Notes: a model not told the origin generated them from the sequence alone. A DNA stretch of 64,000 nucleotides from Rhizophagus irregularis (GCF_026210795.1 NC_089451.1:2402001-2466000), one strand, 5' to 3'. Counted from the first letter of the stretch, positions 11,461-24,102 are shown. Numbers and translations: made by a program.

Positions 11461-12519
11461 ACAGTGATTTTTTTCTTTAAAATCGTAAATGTGTGATTTA
11501 AATTTTAATATTTACAAATAAATTTTATTAGATAAGATTATTTTGGATAAATATGTTTGCAAAAAAAATTTTTTTGAAGTTTTAGCCGATCAAAGATTAG
11601 CTAAGTTTGAAAAAATCAGCCGTCAGCCGATTAATAAATTTACTCTTTATATATTGTACATCATGTGACATATTTAAAAAAAACCCAGGTGACAATCGCC
11701 TAGGCAATTCCCAATTATATTTACAATAATGTAGTTATTTATATATTAAAGATTTGACGTTTAAGTGTAGAGTGAAATTCGTATTAATTAAGAAAAAAAA
11801 TTAAATAAAAAAATCAAAATAACAAAAAAAGTGTTATAAAAAAAAATCAAATAAAAAAAAATCAAATAACAAAAAAAAGTCATAACGGGAAAAAATATTT
11901 ATAAAAAAAATTACGTAAAAAAATGGGTTTAGTCTATAAAAAAAATATAACCTTCTTAATTTCGGTAACAATATTGATGATCTGCAATTCGGAATTCATA
12001 CCTTGAACTTACCGATATTAACCTAAATAATCTAGAAAATAAGGAGCAAAAAAAAACTTACGCTAACATGGAATAGATTAGGCGCAAGCAGAAAATATAT
12101 TACACAATTCAAAACTATTTATACATGCTACTCTAAACTTCATGTATTTTTTTAGTTATATAGATAGATTTAAATTAGTGGTTATATATTTTTATATATC
12201 ATATGTTTCTAAATTTGGAGTTTTCTTTCCCTGGCTGGAACTAACTAAATAACTAATAGTAATTAACAATTCATTTTATTAATTATATATCATTTTTAAT
12301 ATTTAATAATCCGCCGCTTAAAATTTTGCGTTTTTTTCGACTTTTTCGTGTATTATCCCGTGACATTTAAAACACTTTGCCATAAATTATAGTGTAAAAA
12401 TATTTTCTTAAGAAATTCTTTATGAAGTTCGAAATAAATATTCACCATGACTTATTATTGAACCAACCATATTCTTCAATTTTCGGTTAATTCAAATCTT
12501 CGATATTTTATCGCAAAGC
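11461..12519. other. A+T-rich intergenic, possible right end of repeat block
   Basis: No gene. A short hairpin-forming sequence near 11685-11716 (CCAGGTGACAATCGCCTAGG) resembles, inverted, the sequence at about 6670-6700. A block at 11780-11940 consists of imperfect AAATAAAAAAATCAAATAAC units. Confidence 0.35.
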
Positions 12520-13195
12520 ACGAGATAGTCGAGATATACTCAATAAATCTATTCACGTGACTAATTAAACGTTGGTTTACAAAAACCCATATAAATCTAT
12601 CATCTTTCTTCACTAATTTGGTTAGTGGTCTAGGATTTTCTATAGTACGAACATAGTCCTAATATCAATCTTAACCCTTTTACGGTTTCAGGTTGATTTA
12701 GTTTCAATTTCAATCGAAATTAATTGATTGTATTATTTAAAAAGTATTTATATTCAGTTATTTACTATACCAGGGTGATTCAGAATAAAAATCCGTTATA
12801 TTATTCCCTGTAAAAAAAGCCGATCCATTTTTTATATTCCATCTTTTTTCCGTAAAAGGCTCATATTTCCGGAATTAATAGCCTTATATCACGGAATTTA
12901 TCAAATTATTTACATTTCCGTGAATGAATCCGGGAAAGGCTCATTTTTACGGAGTTTTTACAGAAATAACGGATGAAATTTTTTATAGGGGTTTGTATAT
13001 TATTTATTTATCAAAATTATTGGACATCATTATAAATATTTGCTACATACTAAAATTTTTTTTTCTGTCACTAGTTGATTCTGCGTAAGTTTATATGCGT
13101 GGGTTCATTTATATACTAATCAATTTGGATTTTTTTAATAGGTTTTCGCGTTTGATAATGAAATTTATTTGAATATAATTATTATATGTAACTTT
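12520..13195. repeat. Left copy of a diverged direct repeat flanking gene B
   Basis: Several ordered blocks recur at 19735-20640 in the same orientation: CAATAAATCT plus CACGTGACTAATTAAA, an AATTGATTG...AAAAAGTATTTA block, TATTATTTATTTATCAAAAT followed by GGACATCA, and CGTGGGTTCAT...CAATTT/TTAATTTGG. Order and spacing are preserved with indels. The channel gene B sits between the two copies. Confidence 0.6.
12894..12991. repeat. Dispersed repeat, copy 1 (shared with 44113-44211)
   Basis: Roughly 98 nt with about 80 percent identity by eye to 44113-44211. Both contain TTCCGTGAATG, GAAAGGCTCATTTT, ACGGAGTTTTTACAGAAATA and a right end in TAGGG. Here the sequence further left (from about 12808) holds related motifs in inverted orientation (CCGTAAAAGGCTCAT), so this may be the longer form of an inverted-repeat element. 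Confidence 0.6.
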
Positions 13196-14269
13196 ACTGT
13201 TTCTGATGTATATAATAAATTTGATTATACAAGTGTGACGCTTATGATTAAGCTTATCTTTTGCATACTAACTTTTTTAATAACTGTATACGGGTTTCTA
13301 TTTGAAATTCATTATTTCCATTCTAAAACTAATTAAGGATCCAAATTATTCATTATAAACCAGTTTACAATCAACGATTGCAGTACATATTAAATGGTGC
13401 ATTTCGTTATTATGAAAACTCCGGTAAACATAATCAATCATTTAATTATAAAATGAACAATATTAAAATTCTATTATGCATTATAAATGATTATTTACTA
13501 AAAATAACTATTTTTTTTAAGCAATGAAAGACCATATTTCAAAGTGGAAAAATCGTATTTTAACTAAAATCATTATAGTAATTTTTTGGAATTAGTTTAG
13601 TATTAGTTTCACAACCACTGTGTTACATGATCATCTTATACATACCGGTCTTATTATCTTATTAAAAAAAAATTTTTTTTTTTTTTTCCACAAAAAGAGA
13701 AATTATTATTATTATTTTTTTTGGCATTTTTACCACAAAAAGAGAAAAAAATTAATTTGTAATATTAAGTCTACTTTTACTATTCAATTAAAAAATTCGC
13801 TTTCTCTTACGTTAATAGATTATGATAGAATATATTAATTTTTATTTTGAAAATTTTTGTGTAAAAAATGTCATATTCCGTTTTATGGTACAATGGTTTC
13901 ATCGATCATTAGAGAAAATTAATAATTTAATAATCGGGGGACGGACTCCAAAATTAAGTAATTAATTCCTTTTGAGATCATGTAAAGTTAGTAAAGTTAG
14001 TACATATGCATATCTACGAACTTTATGTCACATAGACTAAGCCAATTACCATTGACAACTATGTAAATCTTATTCATATACTACTTTGAATATCACTTGG
14101 AAAGAATCATTATTACTGCAATAGGAGGAAACTTGAAAAACAAAGATCAAATATGCGTGGAAAAAAATTTTCATAAAAAAAAATATATTTATATGAATAC
14201 TAAATATAAGATCCACCTATTCAATTTTCTTTTTTCTTTACCTCAAAAAATTATAAAACAAAAAAAAAA
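13196..14269. other. Intergenic upstream of gene B
   Basis: No gene recognised. The small frame at 13620-13838 is built on T runs and has no domain. At about 14016-14041 the phrase CTTTATGTCACATAGACTAA is the reverse complement, with one mismatch, of a phrase upstream of gene A. Confidence 0.4.
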
Positions 14270-17200
14270 ATGATTGACGAAGTGAAAGACAACCCTGAAA
14301 CTAGGACTTCAATAGATTATGAGCAAGAAGTCATAGTTGTTAAAAGTTGTGTTAAAGATGTTGATAATACTTTTAATGAAACAATCACTAGTTACGAAAA
14401 TGCAAGATCGATTAAAAGCAAAAAAATATCGAGTAGAAACATAATAAGTTCTGGTAGTGGTATCACCCTTTATGAAAAAAAGAAAGATTATCAAATCGAA
14501 ATTTGTCAAGATGGAAAATTTGTCGCTACATTCGATACAGGTAATTTCATTATTTCATATTTGTTGTTATAAAATGATCAATTTTAACGTTTAATTCTTT
14601 CTTTTAAAACTAGCAAACCTTCGCATTAGAATATTGAAGAACACTGATCGTCGTCCACTTAAGAACAATGATCATAACGAATCCGATGAAATTAACGAAA
14701 CGATTGTACATTTTGAAATAAAAGATGATTTTACTATTTGTAAATTTTTTAATGAGGGCAACGATGAGGTCAACAACCAAGAAGAAGATGAAATAATTAA
14801 TTTTAATAATAACGCCATTGATTCTTCAAATAGTGACGAATATAATGAAACCAGATTGAGCGATAGATGGTCTTTTGATATATCTAATGTATGCAGGAAG
14901 AATGATAATAAATACTTCATTTTTGTTGCCGTATCTAATATAGATGATGAGGATATGAAGAGTAAAACAGAAGGAAGAAAGAAAAGAAAAGGAACTACCA
15001 CCGTCTACCGCGTTGAACTAAAAATTGATAAAGGAAATTATGTTTTTAATAAAGATACTAAGACTATTGTCTATCATATTTATGGCGTTTCAGGATTATG
15101 TAGATTTGTAGAAGTATCCAAAAACAACGAAAATACAGAAGTTTCTAATTTAAAGAGTGAAAATAAATATTTTGCGTTAAGAAGATTCATAATATTGAAC
15201 TTTGATGGTATACACAGTTTTAATTGTAAAGATGATTTTAATTTTTATAAGAAACTTAATTATCCGAAACGTGTCAGAGATGAATTAGATTTGTCAAAAA
15301 CATTTGATTGTATGAACCCACTTCGTTCGTGTATTTATGATAAATATTTTTTGGTTGAACACTATAAAGATAGTGTACAATTACTTGAAGGTAATAATCA
15401 AATTTTAAAAATTTTATGTTTATTATTATATAGTAGTAAATTAATTTCAGTTCATTTTAATTTTTCTTATTAAGTTTACGATCTAGCAAAAATGAAATTA
15501 GAAACAATTACGAAAAGAATAGAAAATAGTCATTATAAATTTGCAAGAAAATATAACAGAAATAATTTTTCGATAAGCGAGAACAAATTACATCTCTGCT
15601 TTACACGGGGACTTCAATCTGTAAAGTAAGTAATTCTATCATAAAATCAATTTCATATGAATTCAATCAACTAAATTATATATTACGCTTATTTAAGGAT
15701 GTATTTTATGGAAAACGGTTTGGAGGCCATATCAAAGAAATTCGATGAGATTGAAAAAATTCACTTAATAGAATTCATTGAAAGAGATAGGAAACTACTT
15801 GTAATAGGTAACAGCGCCTCAGAAGAGAAAAAATTGAAGCTTATAATCTGGAACATGTACAATGTTGGAGAAATTGAAACAATGATGGAATTAGATGATT
15901 TTCTTACGATAGATAATTTAGGTACTCGTTTAGCCAGAACTTCGGGAAATCTTTTACAAGTTGATAATGAAGGAAATGTTAAATCTATTCTTAAAAGGCT
16001 TGACAAATTATTAAAACAACAACAAGAAACAGAAGACAATAAAGGATTAAGTGATTTAGATATAAAACGATTAAAAGTTATAGAGCCTAATGAAAGACTT
16101 ATTGTACATTATAATGAAAACATAAATCCAAATTTCAAACCAACATTCATTATGAAAGAACCATGGGTATTGAGTGATTATGAAAGAAATTCATTTTGTC
16201 TTTATCAGAATAAAAATGGATCAGAGATAGAAACTTTACAACTTATAGTTGGTAGATCTACTATTCAAGTTTGGCATCAAATCAATTTTGACGATAAAAA
16301 TAAAAGCAAGGACAAACTTCCTAACAAAGGAGAACCATTTCTTGAATATATATGGACAAATGGTATTCCGGTAAATCAAGAAAGTGAAAAAACAAGATTA
16401 CAGATTGAAAAATTTGAATATGAATCGAATGATGATAAATTAAATGATTTTAAATTAACCGATTTTTGCTTGAAAGTTTATTGGTACGAAGGAGTTTCAA
16501 AGGACGTGAGTGAAGATGAACTCGGAATAAAAAAAGATGATGATCATATTGAAATTAATAAAATGGAAAAGGAAAAGGACGAAGAACCAAGAATGGAAAG
16601 TAAAAAAGATAGAGAAGCGATAATCGAAATGGGAAAGGATGGAAAAAATCAAGTGGAAAGAAAGGTAAAAGAAATTCGACGGCAAGATATTATTGAAAAA
16701 GTTAATGCAGTTAGACATGCATGTAAAGCATTGGAATTTATCAATAAACGTACGAAATTTCTTGTAAATTACACCAAAAAACATATCGTAAGTGTTTACT
16801 ATAACGAATTCATATATATTCTTGCAAAATAACTGAATTAATATTTATTTAATATTTAAAAAGTGTGAGGAAATGGTTGCATATATTAATCGTATAATAT
16901 GGAGATTTATCAAGTACAAGCCTGACGACTTTAAATTGCTAGATGTCCGACATAATGTTATGAAAAATTTGATTCTTGGTGATTGTGATCATTTGATAAA
17001 ATTTATATTATTTGGAAATGATGATAACGATAAAAAAGCCAATAAATTACATATACCGAGAAAAACATTTTGGAAAAAAAAGAAGACTATAAATGACGAT
17101 ACTGAAAAGTATGAAATAACGAATGTTATGGAATTAGCGATCTATCATTGCAAAGGTAAATTTTAATTAATTAATTTTAATTATTATATATATCAAAGAA

Positions 17201-19516
17201 CAGATTGTTTAACTTTTTTAATAATATAGGTCGTGAAATTAAAGATACCATTATTGTTGCTTATCTTTTAGAATATTATACTAGACACGCAATAGACTAT
17301 GTAGGTTGGATGAGTACCGTTTCTAAGGCGCTTCCTCTATTATTTAAATATAATTATGGTTCGTTATTTTTTTAGTTGATCTATTTTTGTTATACAGTAG
17401 TTCGGAAAGGATTTAAAGTTTAACGTAATTTTTATTTATGACAGATGATTATGTCAAAAAATTATTTCGTAAAGAATGTTTTGTGAATCAAAATTATTTT
17501 CCAGCAAAAGATCATTATAATATTATTCCAGAAGAATATCAAAAAAGACGTGGAATGAAATTTAGAGCGTTTGAAGTCAATTTATATTCTAACAAAATTA
17601 AATGGTATAATGTGGTTTGGAAATTATTAAAATCTTACAGAAATAAAACGTATAAATTTTTTGGAGATATTGATAATAATGATATCGAAAATCATCCATT
17701 AGCTTTACGAGTGGTTCCGCTTCCTGAATTTACTGTAAATTGTGCTCCTCAGCAAGATAAATCAAAGGAAAAAATTTTCTTAAATATTTTATTATTCTTA
17801 TTCATACCACGATGGTACAATGTTGGTCGGAAAGAAAAAAATAAGTTGAGCCCTTTTTTTAGGGTAGTGCGTTATGAGGACAATGACGATATTTATGACA
17901 ATCCAGCAACCGAAGCAATAATAGACTTTCGTTGGAAAAGAGCGAGAACTCACTTTTTCTTGCTCTTTCTTCGATTTCTTCTTTATGTCCTTTGTTTTGG
18001 ATTAGTTAGTTGGGCATATTTAGATAACACCACTATTATGAATGTAGATTTTTTAAAGACATTAATTGTTGTATTCTACTATTTAGCAGCTTATTTATCC
18101 GCTACAGAAGTTATACAATTAATCTTTCATGGACCCAGAAAATATTTTGAAAGCATATATAATATTTTTGATATATTTTCAATTGTATTTCCTGTGATAG
18201 TAATGTCAATAATGCTTAAAGATTTTCGGTTTTCTGATGGTTTTGGAAGCGTCGAAAAAGCTGATACTGGATTAATTGTGTTGATAGCTTCTTCAGTTTT
18301 TTTCCTTTGGATTGAAGGGGTTAGTCTTTGGTTTTGCAATTCCGCATTTAAATTAGCTAATATTATTTAATAAACTCTTATAATTTTTTAGATTTCGTAT
18401 CTTCGCTTAATACCAAGTAAATATAAATTTTCTTTATTTGATTTTCTTTTACGAAATGAAATTATTAATAATCATTATCACTTTTTTTTTATTAGACATC
18501 GCCATTTACATTTACTATGTTATAATTATTACCAAAACCGTATTTCCATTTATTTTATTTAACGGCATCGCAATAATTGCATTTGCACATACAATGTATT
18601 ACTTTTACTTTTAAAATTCAATTAATTTATATATTTTTTAAATGTAAAATAACAAAATTTTATTTATATATATACTGTACATAGGTTTATTCTGCTTAAA
18701 GAGACAAAGAACATTAAAATTAAAGATTCAACATTTAGTGGAACCGCTACAAATCCTTTAAACGGACAAGAACTTAATGTCTCAATGAAAGCTAATTTTG
18801 ATCCTACAGATCGGAACGATAATCCATTTTCATATTTTCCTACAGCAATGGTAGCTACATTTTATTGGCTTAGTGGTGATTATGTTCAAAGAGACGCATT
18901 TGATTCTTGGGCTGTTGAAGTATTTACCTTGATCGCCAGTATCCTTTTAGTAATTATTTTGCAAAATATGTTGATCGCTTTTATGGGGTAAGACGTTGTT
19001 CACTATTATTTTATAGAACATATAAAAATTATTTTTATGCATTTTATTTATTCATTTATTTACTTTAGTGGTGTGTACGAAAAAGCGGCAACTAAAGGTA
19101 GACAAGCTTTATTAAGATTTAGAGCAAATCAAATTGCAAATTATGAAGCATTATATCCAATTCATTTTCCACCTATTGAACGTGATCCCAAATACATTTA
19201 TTATGTTGGTCAATCTAAAACTTTTGAAACGTGGTATGAGGATAGAAAAGATGATTGTGCTATTTTTAAGGATTTTGAAAAGAAATCTACTTTTGAAGAA
19301 TTCGTTTTTAATGAAAAGAATTACGATAAATTTTCAATTTGGGATTATGATGTTGATATTGAAAGTGAAATTGAAAAGTTCAAAATAATGAAGAACAGTT
19401 TAAATGATAATATCGAAAAAATGATAAAAAATCTTGAAGATCGAAAAAATAATGATAATGCCAATGATATCGATATTGATGAGAAAGTTAAAATGTTGAA
19501 AGCTATAAAAAATTAA
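14270..19516 (+). CDS. TRP-like cation channel with WD-like N-terminus, copy B (11 exons)
   Basis: Exons: 14270-14540, 14614-15390, 15475-15625, 15698-16787, 16864-17155, 17230-17358, 17445-18319, 18392-18416, 18496-18595, 18685-18987, 19069-19516. The sum is 4461 nt, exactly 1486 residues plus stop; all introns are GT-AG and 69-97 nt. WD-like strands are seen at about residues 80-100 (CQDGKFVATFDT), 180-200, 430-470 and 570-600 (LQLIVGRSTIQVWHQI). A Lys/Glu-rich insert follows near 670-730. Membrane segments: S1 about 1072-1095, S2 1107-1130, S3 1141-1162, S4 1177-1203 (ends ISYLRLIP, microexon), S5 1206-1236, pore loop 1277-1295, S6 1312-1338 (NMLIAFMG). The C-terminus (1338-1486) is charged and probably helical. 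The family assignment rests on the S4-S6 pattern and pore; no ankyrin repeats are obvious. This is the best-preserved complete copy in the window. Confidence 0.88.
18392..18416 (+). other. 25-nt microexon (exon 8 of gene B)
   Basis: Encodes the end of S4 (ISYLRLIP) between a TTTTTTAG acceptor and an AAGTAAAT donor. Equivalent exons of exactly 25 nt are at 5316-5340 (A), 25939-25915 (C, minus strand) and 63595-63619 (D). Skipping it would shift the frame just before S5 and the pore. Confidence 0.85.
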
Positions 19517-19734
19517 TTTATATATGCTGTAGGTGCGTATTTGGTTATTATATTATATTTCTCTAATTTTATAATTAGTATTTCAATCTTGAATCTTGAA
19601 TCTTGTATTTATATATTTTTTATATCACGTATTTTGACCTCAATAATCTTTATATTCTATTTCATTAGGTTGTTAGAGTAAAATATTAGTTTCTTTCCTT
19701 AAGAGCGAGTGTTGGTGTTATGAGAAACGAATGA

Positions 19735-20640
19735 TCCACAATCACGTGATATAGCCAATAAATCTCTAGCACGTGACTAATTAAAGTGATTGTCTGATAG
19801 CACTTTCTTTAGTTAAAACTTTAATTAGTTCTTATTTGAATTTTTAACAATTAACACTTAAATGACTAGTTGAAATCAATTGATTGACTAAGTTAAAAAG
19901 TATTTAGTTCTAAACATTAATAAACAGAATTTTTAACTATTCAAATGTTCGATGTCATTACGAAATACGTAATACAGTAGTAAGTAATACACGGCGGTCG
20001 TCGTGTTATAAATAACTAAATTTTACAAATTATGAGGTTTCTGCAAATTATTTATTAATTTGATTTTTTTTTTCTATATACTATTTAATGAAAGTATAAA
20101 GAGTTCTTTTTATTTTTACTATAATAGAGTTACTCAGAAATAAGAAAATACGTTATAATACATAGTAGTATTATTTGTATATTATTTATTTATCAAAATT
20201 ATAGGACATCAGAAAGTAAAATAAAAATTATAAATTCTATAGTGACTAAAAATATTTGCTATCATATACTGTATATTCTTCTACTACTAGTAATTTGAAT
20301 ATTACATGTTGTATCATGTCCTAAATCTAATTTAAACAAATCTAATCTGAAACATTAGAAGAGTATGATCTATTTAATGAACATGATAAGGTTTGAAATA
20401 TGATTAAGTTTCAGATATGAATTGTATAAATTCATTCAAAATTGGAGCTGAAACATGATCGAATTTGGGGGATGTGCATTGCGTATGTTGATTGATGCAA
20501 GTTTGATATACGTGGGTTCATCTATAACCAATTAACTTGTTAATTTGGTTTTTTTATAAGTTTCGCATTTGATATAATTAATTTTTTTATAAATTTAATA
20601 AAATTTATTTAAATATAACGATTATAAATTATTCTGCAAA
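19735..20640. repeat. Right copy of a diverged direct repeat flanking gene B
   Basis: Shares ordered blocks with 12520-13195 (see that entry). It is longer by about 230 nt, through insertions such as the GACATCAGAAAGTAAAATAA segment and a stretch at 20280-20500 absent from the left copy. No coding potential. Confidence 0.6.
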
Positions 20641-20839
20641 TGATCTACTATAGTTATTGTGGCCTTGTGACTAGATGCTTGATTCCTATAAAGCAAAATC
20701 TAGTTATAAAAGTGTTGGTAAGTTAAGTATGGTAACTAAATCAGGTTATAAAACTACTTACACCTTCAATGTTCATATCTTCATAATAGTTATTGGGTTC
20801 ATGATCGTGATCAATCACTAATTTCGTGATGACTATTTG

Positions 20840-21478
20840 TGCCATTTATATTATTTTGCCCTAAAGCACCTAAATCCCGTACAGCAACATTATTCATCAT
20901 GGTTTGATCATTACCATCATTTTATGGTGATTATTTATTATGCCATTTATATTATTTTGCCCTAAAGCACCTAAATCTTGTACAGCACCATTACCCATCA
21001 TGGTATGATTATTATCATCATTTTCGTGATGACCATTAACATTAACATGTAGTTGTGATTGTGAATTCAAAACTTTACAAGGATGATAGCTACTATCACG
21101 AATACAACACTGATGATGGGGATGGCGAAAAGATGATGAAGAGGATGAGGGCCAATACTAACACCAGAGTCGGAACCGCCACCAGAACTACCAGAACCAC
21201 CACAACCAGTGCCATTCCCAGCATCATTGCCAGAACCATTGTTATCAACGGCTTTTATACTATCAGAACAGTACCAGAACTGATACTAACACTATCATTA
21301 TGATAATCATAATTGTCAACATGATCATAGTCTTGTTCTTTGGAATCTTGACAAAGTGGACAATATAGATCAGGAAAAAATTGGTTTTGTTCAATACAGT
21401 TTCGATGGAATAAATGTCTGCATGTTAAGATAGTGATCGTTTTAAAAGTTGTGGTAGTATGTCCTCTTTGCAATTTCC
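20840..21478 (-). pseudogene. RING-H2 finger gene remnant with Gly/Asn-rich tail
   Basis: Read on the minus strand from 21473, the frame contains ITILTCRHLFHRNCIEQ and then LYCPLCQD: the second half of a RING-H2 finger (C-x-H-x-x-x-H-x-x-C, then C-P-x-C). The first C-x-x-C pair is not visible upstream. After a stop at 21255 a shifted frame runs on through a Gly/Ser/Asn-rich stretch (NGSGNDAGNGTG) to about 21130. Below that lies a duplicated segment of about 95 nt (20845-20940 and 20941-21035) encoding HTMMGNGAVQDLGALGQNN-like repeats. Family role: RING-H2 proteins are usually E3 ubiquitin ligases. The missing first zinc pair and frame breaks argue for a remnant; an unseen upstream exon is the alternative. 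Confidence 0.5.
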
Positions 21479-22630
21479 ATAAAAATATAAGTTTTGAGGA
21501 GCTCCTTTAACTCATAAATCTATAATAAAAATTTAGTTAATATATATTGCAAGTTTAGAACTTACTGTTATATCCAATATATGGTTCGCGAATTCTGTGA
21601 TTAGATATCGTTTGCAGAAGTTGATTTCTTAAAATTTTGAAAAAATTGAGGACAAAGATATTTGGAAATCAGTTTTTTTGTTTTTTTTTTTAACTAGTAA
21701 GGATGTAGGGAAAGACGGGTTTTAAGTTTAATACAGTAATAGTAAAAGTATAGGTTATTAAGCAATTACGGTCTTTAAGCCTTCATATATCTTATGATTA
21801 CAAATCAAACGATCAGTGCAAACTTCCGATATGACAAACAATATGAAATTTGGATATGCGTGTCCATTTGATATTAAGCAACTATGGTAAGCTTTTAAGC
21901 CATATATATATATCTAATTATAATCCACATCGATAAATATTTTTATTATTTATAAGTTATAAATTAAATCTTTTAATTTTAAAATGTTTTATATTCATGT
22001 AGAAATTTCATAATTAAAAATTTTCTTTTTCGCAATATGGCGATAAAATAATCGTAATATTCGAAATCATCACAATTTTCAACGCGGCTTAGCTTTTTTC
22101 TATAAATGTAGATCAATCCTTTTTTGGAGACATTAGTTAATGAAATTTAGGCCAACTAATTCTGTAGATTTTGAGAAAACTGGACAAAATCATGAGATAA
22201 AATTTTCTTTTTTGATTTTAAAAATATATAGTAAAATTCCAATATAGACGTTGAAAAGACAATAAATAAGATTAAATTATTTTAAATTTTTTACTCAAAA
22301 ATATGAAACAACTAAATTAAATGTGTAAAGATATGCGATAACGACATAAATACGTTTTAAGATTGATGAGTTTATTTGATTTGGAATCTTTAATACGAGT
22401 TGACACCTATTATCCTTTGTAATTTTATTAAACAAAAATAAAGTCCTTAATAATTTAATGGAAATTTCGGAAATAATAATGAGCGAAGGACTCTATCACG
22501 TGACAATTATACACGTGATTATTTACATAAAAATCAGCCCATGTGGAATGCATATCTTAAATTTAAAAATAAAAATTTTTAAAAAAAATCCGAAACTATA
22601 TATTAAAAAAAAAATTAAATCAATTACATT
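21479..22630. other. Intergenic, A+T-rich
   Basis: No gene recognised. Two related phrases about 115 nt apart (ATTAAGCAATTACGG... near 21759 and ATTAAGCAACTATGG... near 21873) indicate a short local duplication. The 63-codon frame at 22458 has no domain. Confidence 0.35.
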
Positions 22631-23345
22631 AATAAAAATTTTCCAATAAATTTTCCAATAAATTTTATAAAAAAAAATTTCTAGCGAAATTCTTTATTTA
22701 AAAAAAATTTCAAGCCAAAATTCTCAATACTCATTTAAAAAAATTATTTTCAATAAAATTTTCTATTAAAGGACTTTTATACGAAATTCTCCATCAAAAA
22801 AAGACTCACTTATAAAAAAACCTTTCAACCAACAAAATTGCCAAAAGAAACTCCTCTATTAAAGAAAAATTTTCTAATGAAATTCTTATCAAAAAAAAAA
22901 AATCCCCTATTAAAGAAAAATTTCTAAATAGAAATCCTCCATCAAAAAACATTTTCCCTATTAAAAAAGATTCTTACTTATTAAAAAATTCTCAAAAGAA
23001 TTACTATATCAAAAAAAACTTCCCTCCTATTAGTATAATAAACAATAATTATTTTCTTTATGAAAAAAAATTCTTTACCGAAATTTTATATCAAAAAAAA
23101 AATCTCCCCCGTTAAAAAATTTCTAACAAAATAATCTATCAAAAAAAATCTTTCCTATTCTCTAACGAAATTCTCCACCAAAAAATATTTTCACCTAGTA
23201 TTAAAAAAATTCTCAAAAGAAATTCTTTATCAAAAAAAAGCTCCCTCCTATTAAAAATAATTCTTTAATGAAATACTTTATCAAAAAAAAAAATCTCCCC
23301 ATTAAAAAATTTTCTAACAAAATTTATCAAAAAAAACCAAAAATT
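22631..23345. repeat. Degenerate tandem repeat, unit about 50-60 nt
   Basis: About a dozen imperfect copies of a unit containing CTATTAAAGAAAAATT, TTCTAATGAAATTCT and TATCAAAAAAA with CTCCC. Copies vary in A-run length. Nothing in it is coding. Confidence 0.75.
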
Positions 23346-23587
23346 CTTTTTAAAATGAATTTTCTATAAAGAAAAAATTCTCAATGATTTTTTGCATATT
23401 ACTAAATATTTTTATACTTTTTTTGTTTCGTGTTTGAAAAGGTGATATTATCAAAGTCGTGATATGTTTTAAACCCCAAATAATCGGTAAGACGCTATAA
23501 ATGGAATCCAAAAGGATTTGATTTCCATAAATAGAAATCATTGTATGATCGACATGAAAAACAACAAGTGACTTGTTGTTTTTACTT

Positions 23588-24102
23588 ATGGAAAGCCGTC
23601 CTTGACAATATGGAAAGCCGTCCTTGACAAAAGGTTGATATCCAGACATCATGTTGGATAATGTCTAGACATCATGTTTGATATATGTAGAATAATGTTT
23701 GTACATCATTCAACATGATGCTCAAGCATTAACCGACATGATGTCTTAGACATCATGTTACCAAATATAGTAAATTTTATTTTGTGTAACTTATAAATAT
23801 ACTATATTTGGTAATTTGATCAGCATGATGTCTAGACATCATGTCGGTTGATGTCTTTTACATCATGTTAAATAATGTATAAACATCATCCTACATATAT
23901 CAAACATGATGTCTAGACATACCATCATGATGTCTAAACATTATATTTCATGATGTCTAAATATTATATTTCATGATGTTTGGACATCAACCTTTTGTCA
24001 AGGATGGCTTTCCATAATTCTACATATATTTGACATGATGCTCTAGACATTATCCAACATGATGTCTGGATATCAACCTTTTGTCAAGGACGGCTTTCCA
24101 TA
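23588..24102. mobile_element. Foldback element with 61-bp perfect inverted ends and nested palindromes
   Basis: The sequence at 23609-23669 is the exact reverse complement of 24042-24102 (61 nt, starting TATGGAAAGCCGTCCTTGAC). A second partial copy of the end lies just outside at 23588-23608, and an internal copy at about 23983-24017. The interior is made of variants of the 20-nt perfect palindrome CATGATGTCTAGACATCATG (exact at 23824-23843). Around the centre, TTACCAAATATAGTA (23758) pairs with TACTATATTTGGTAA (23800). A separate palindrome (ACAACAAGTGACTTGTTGT) lies immediately left at about 23564-23582. No transposase. Outer ends start TA; the exact target duplication is unclear. Confidence 0.75.

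Noticed and set aside
10951-11480. 166-codon frame rich in Phe, Ser, Leu, His resembling a membrane protein
   Set aside because: The hydrophobicity follows from pyrimidine-rich repeat DNA; no non-repetitive region and no homology pattern.
23350-23652. 100-codon minus-strand frame starting in the foldback arm
   Set aside because: No recognisable domain, begins inside a repeat end, ends in A/T-run sequence; probably chance.
23588-24102. CRISPR-like array from regularly recurring GATGTCTAGACATC units
   Set aside because: Units are irregularly spaced palindrome variants inside an inverted-repeat element in a eukaryotic genome; no constant spacer length.
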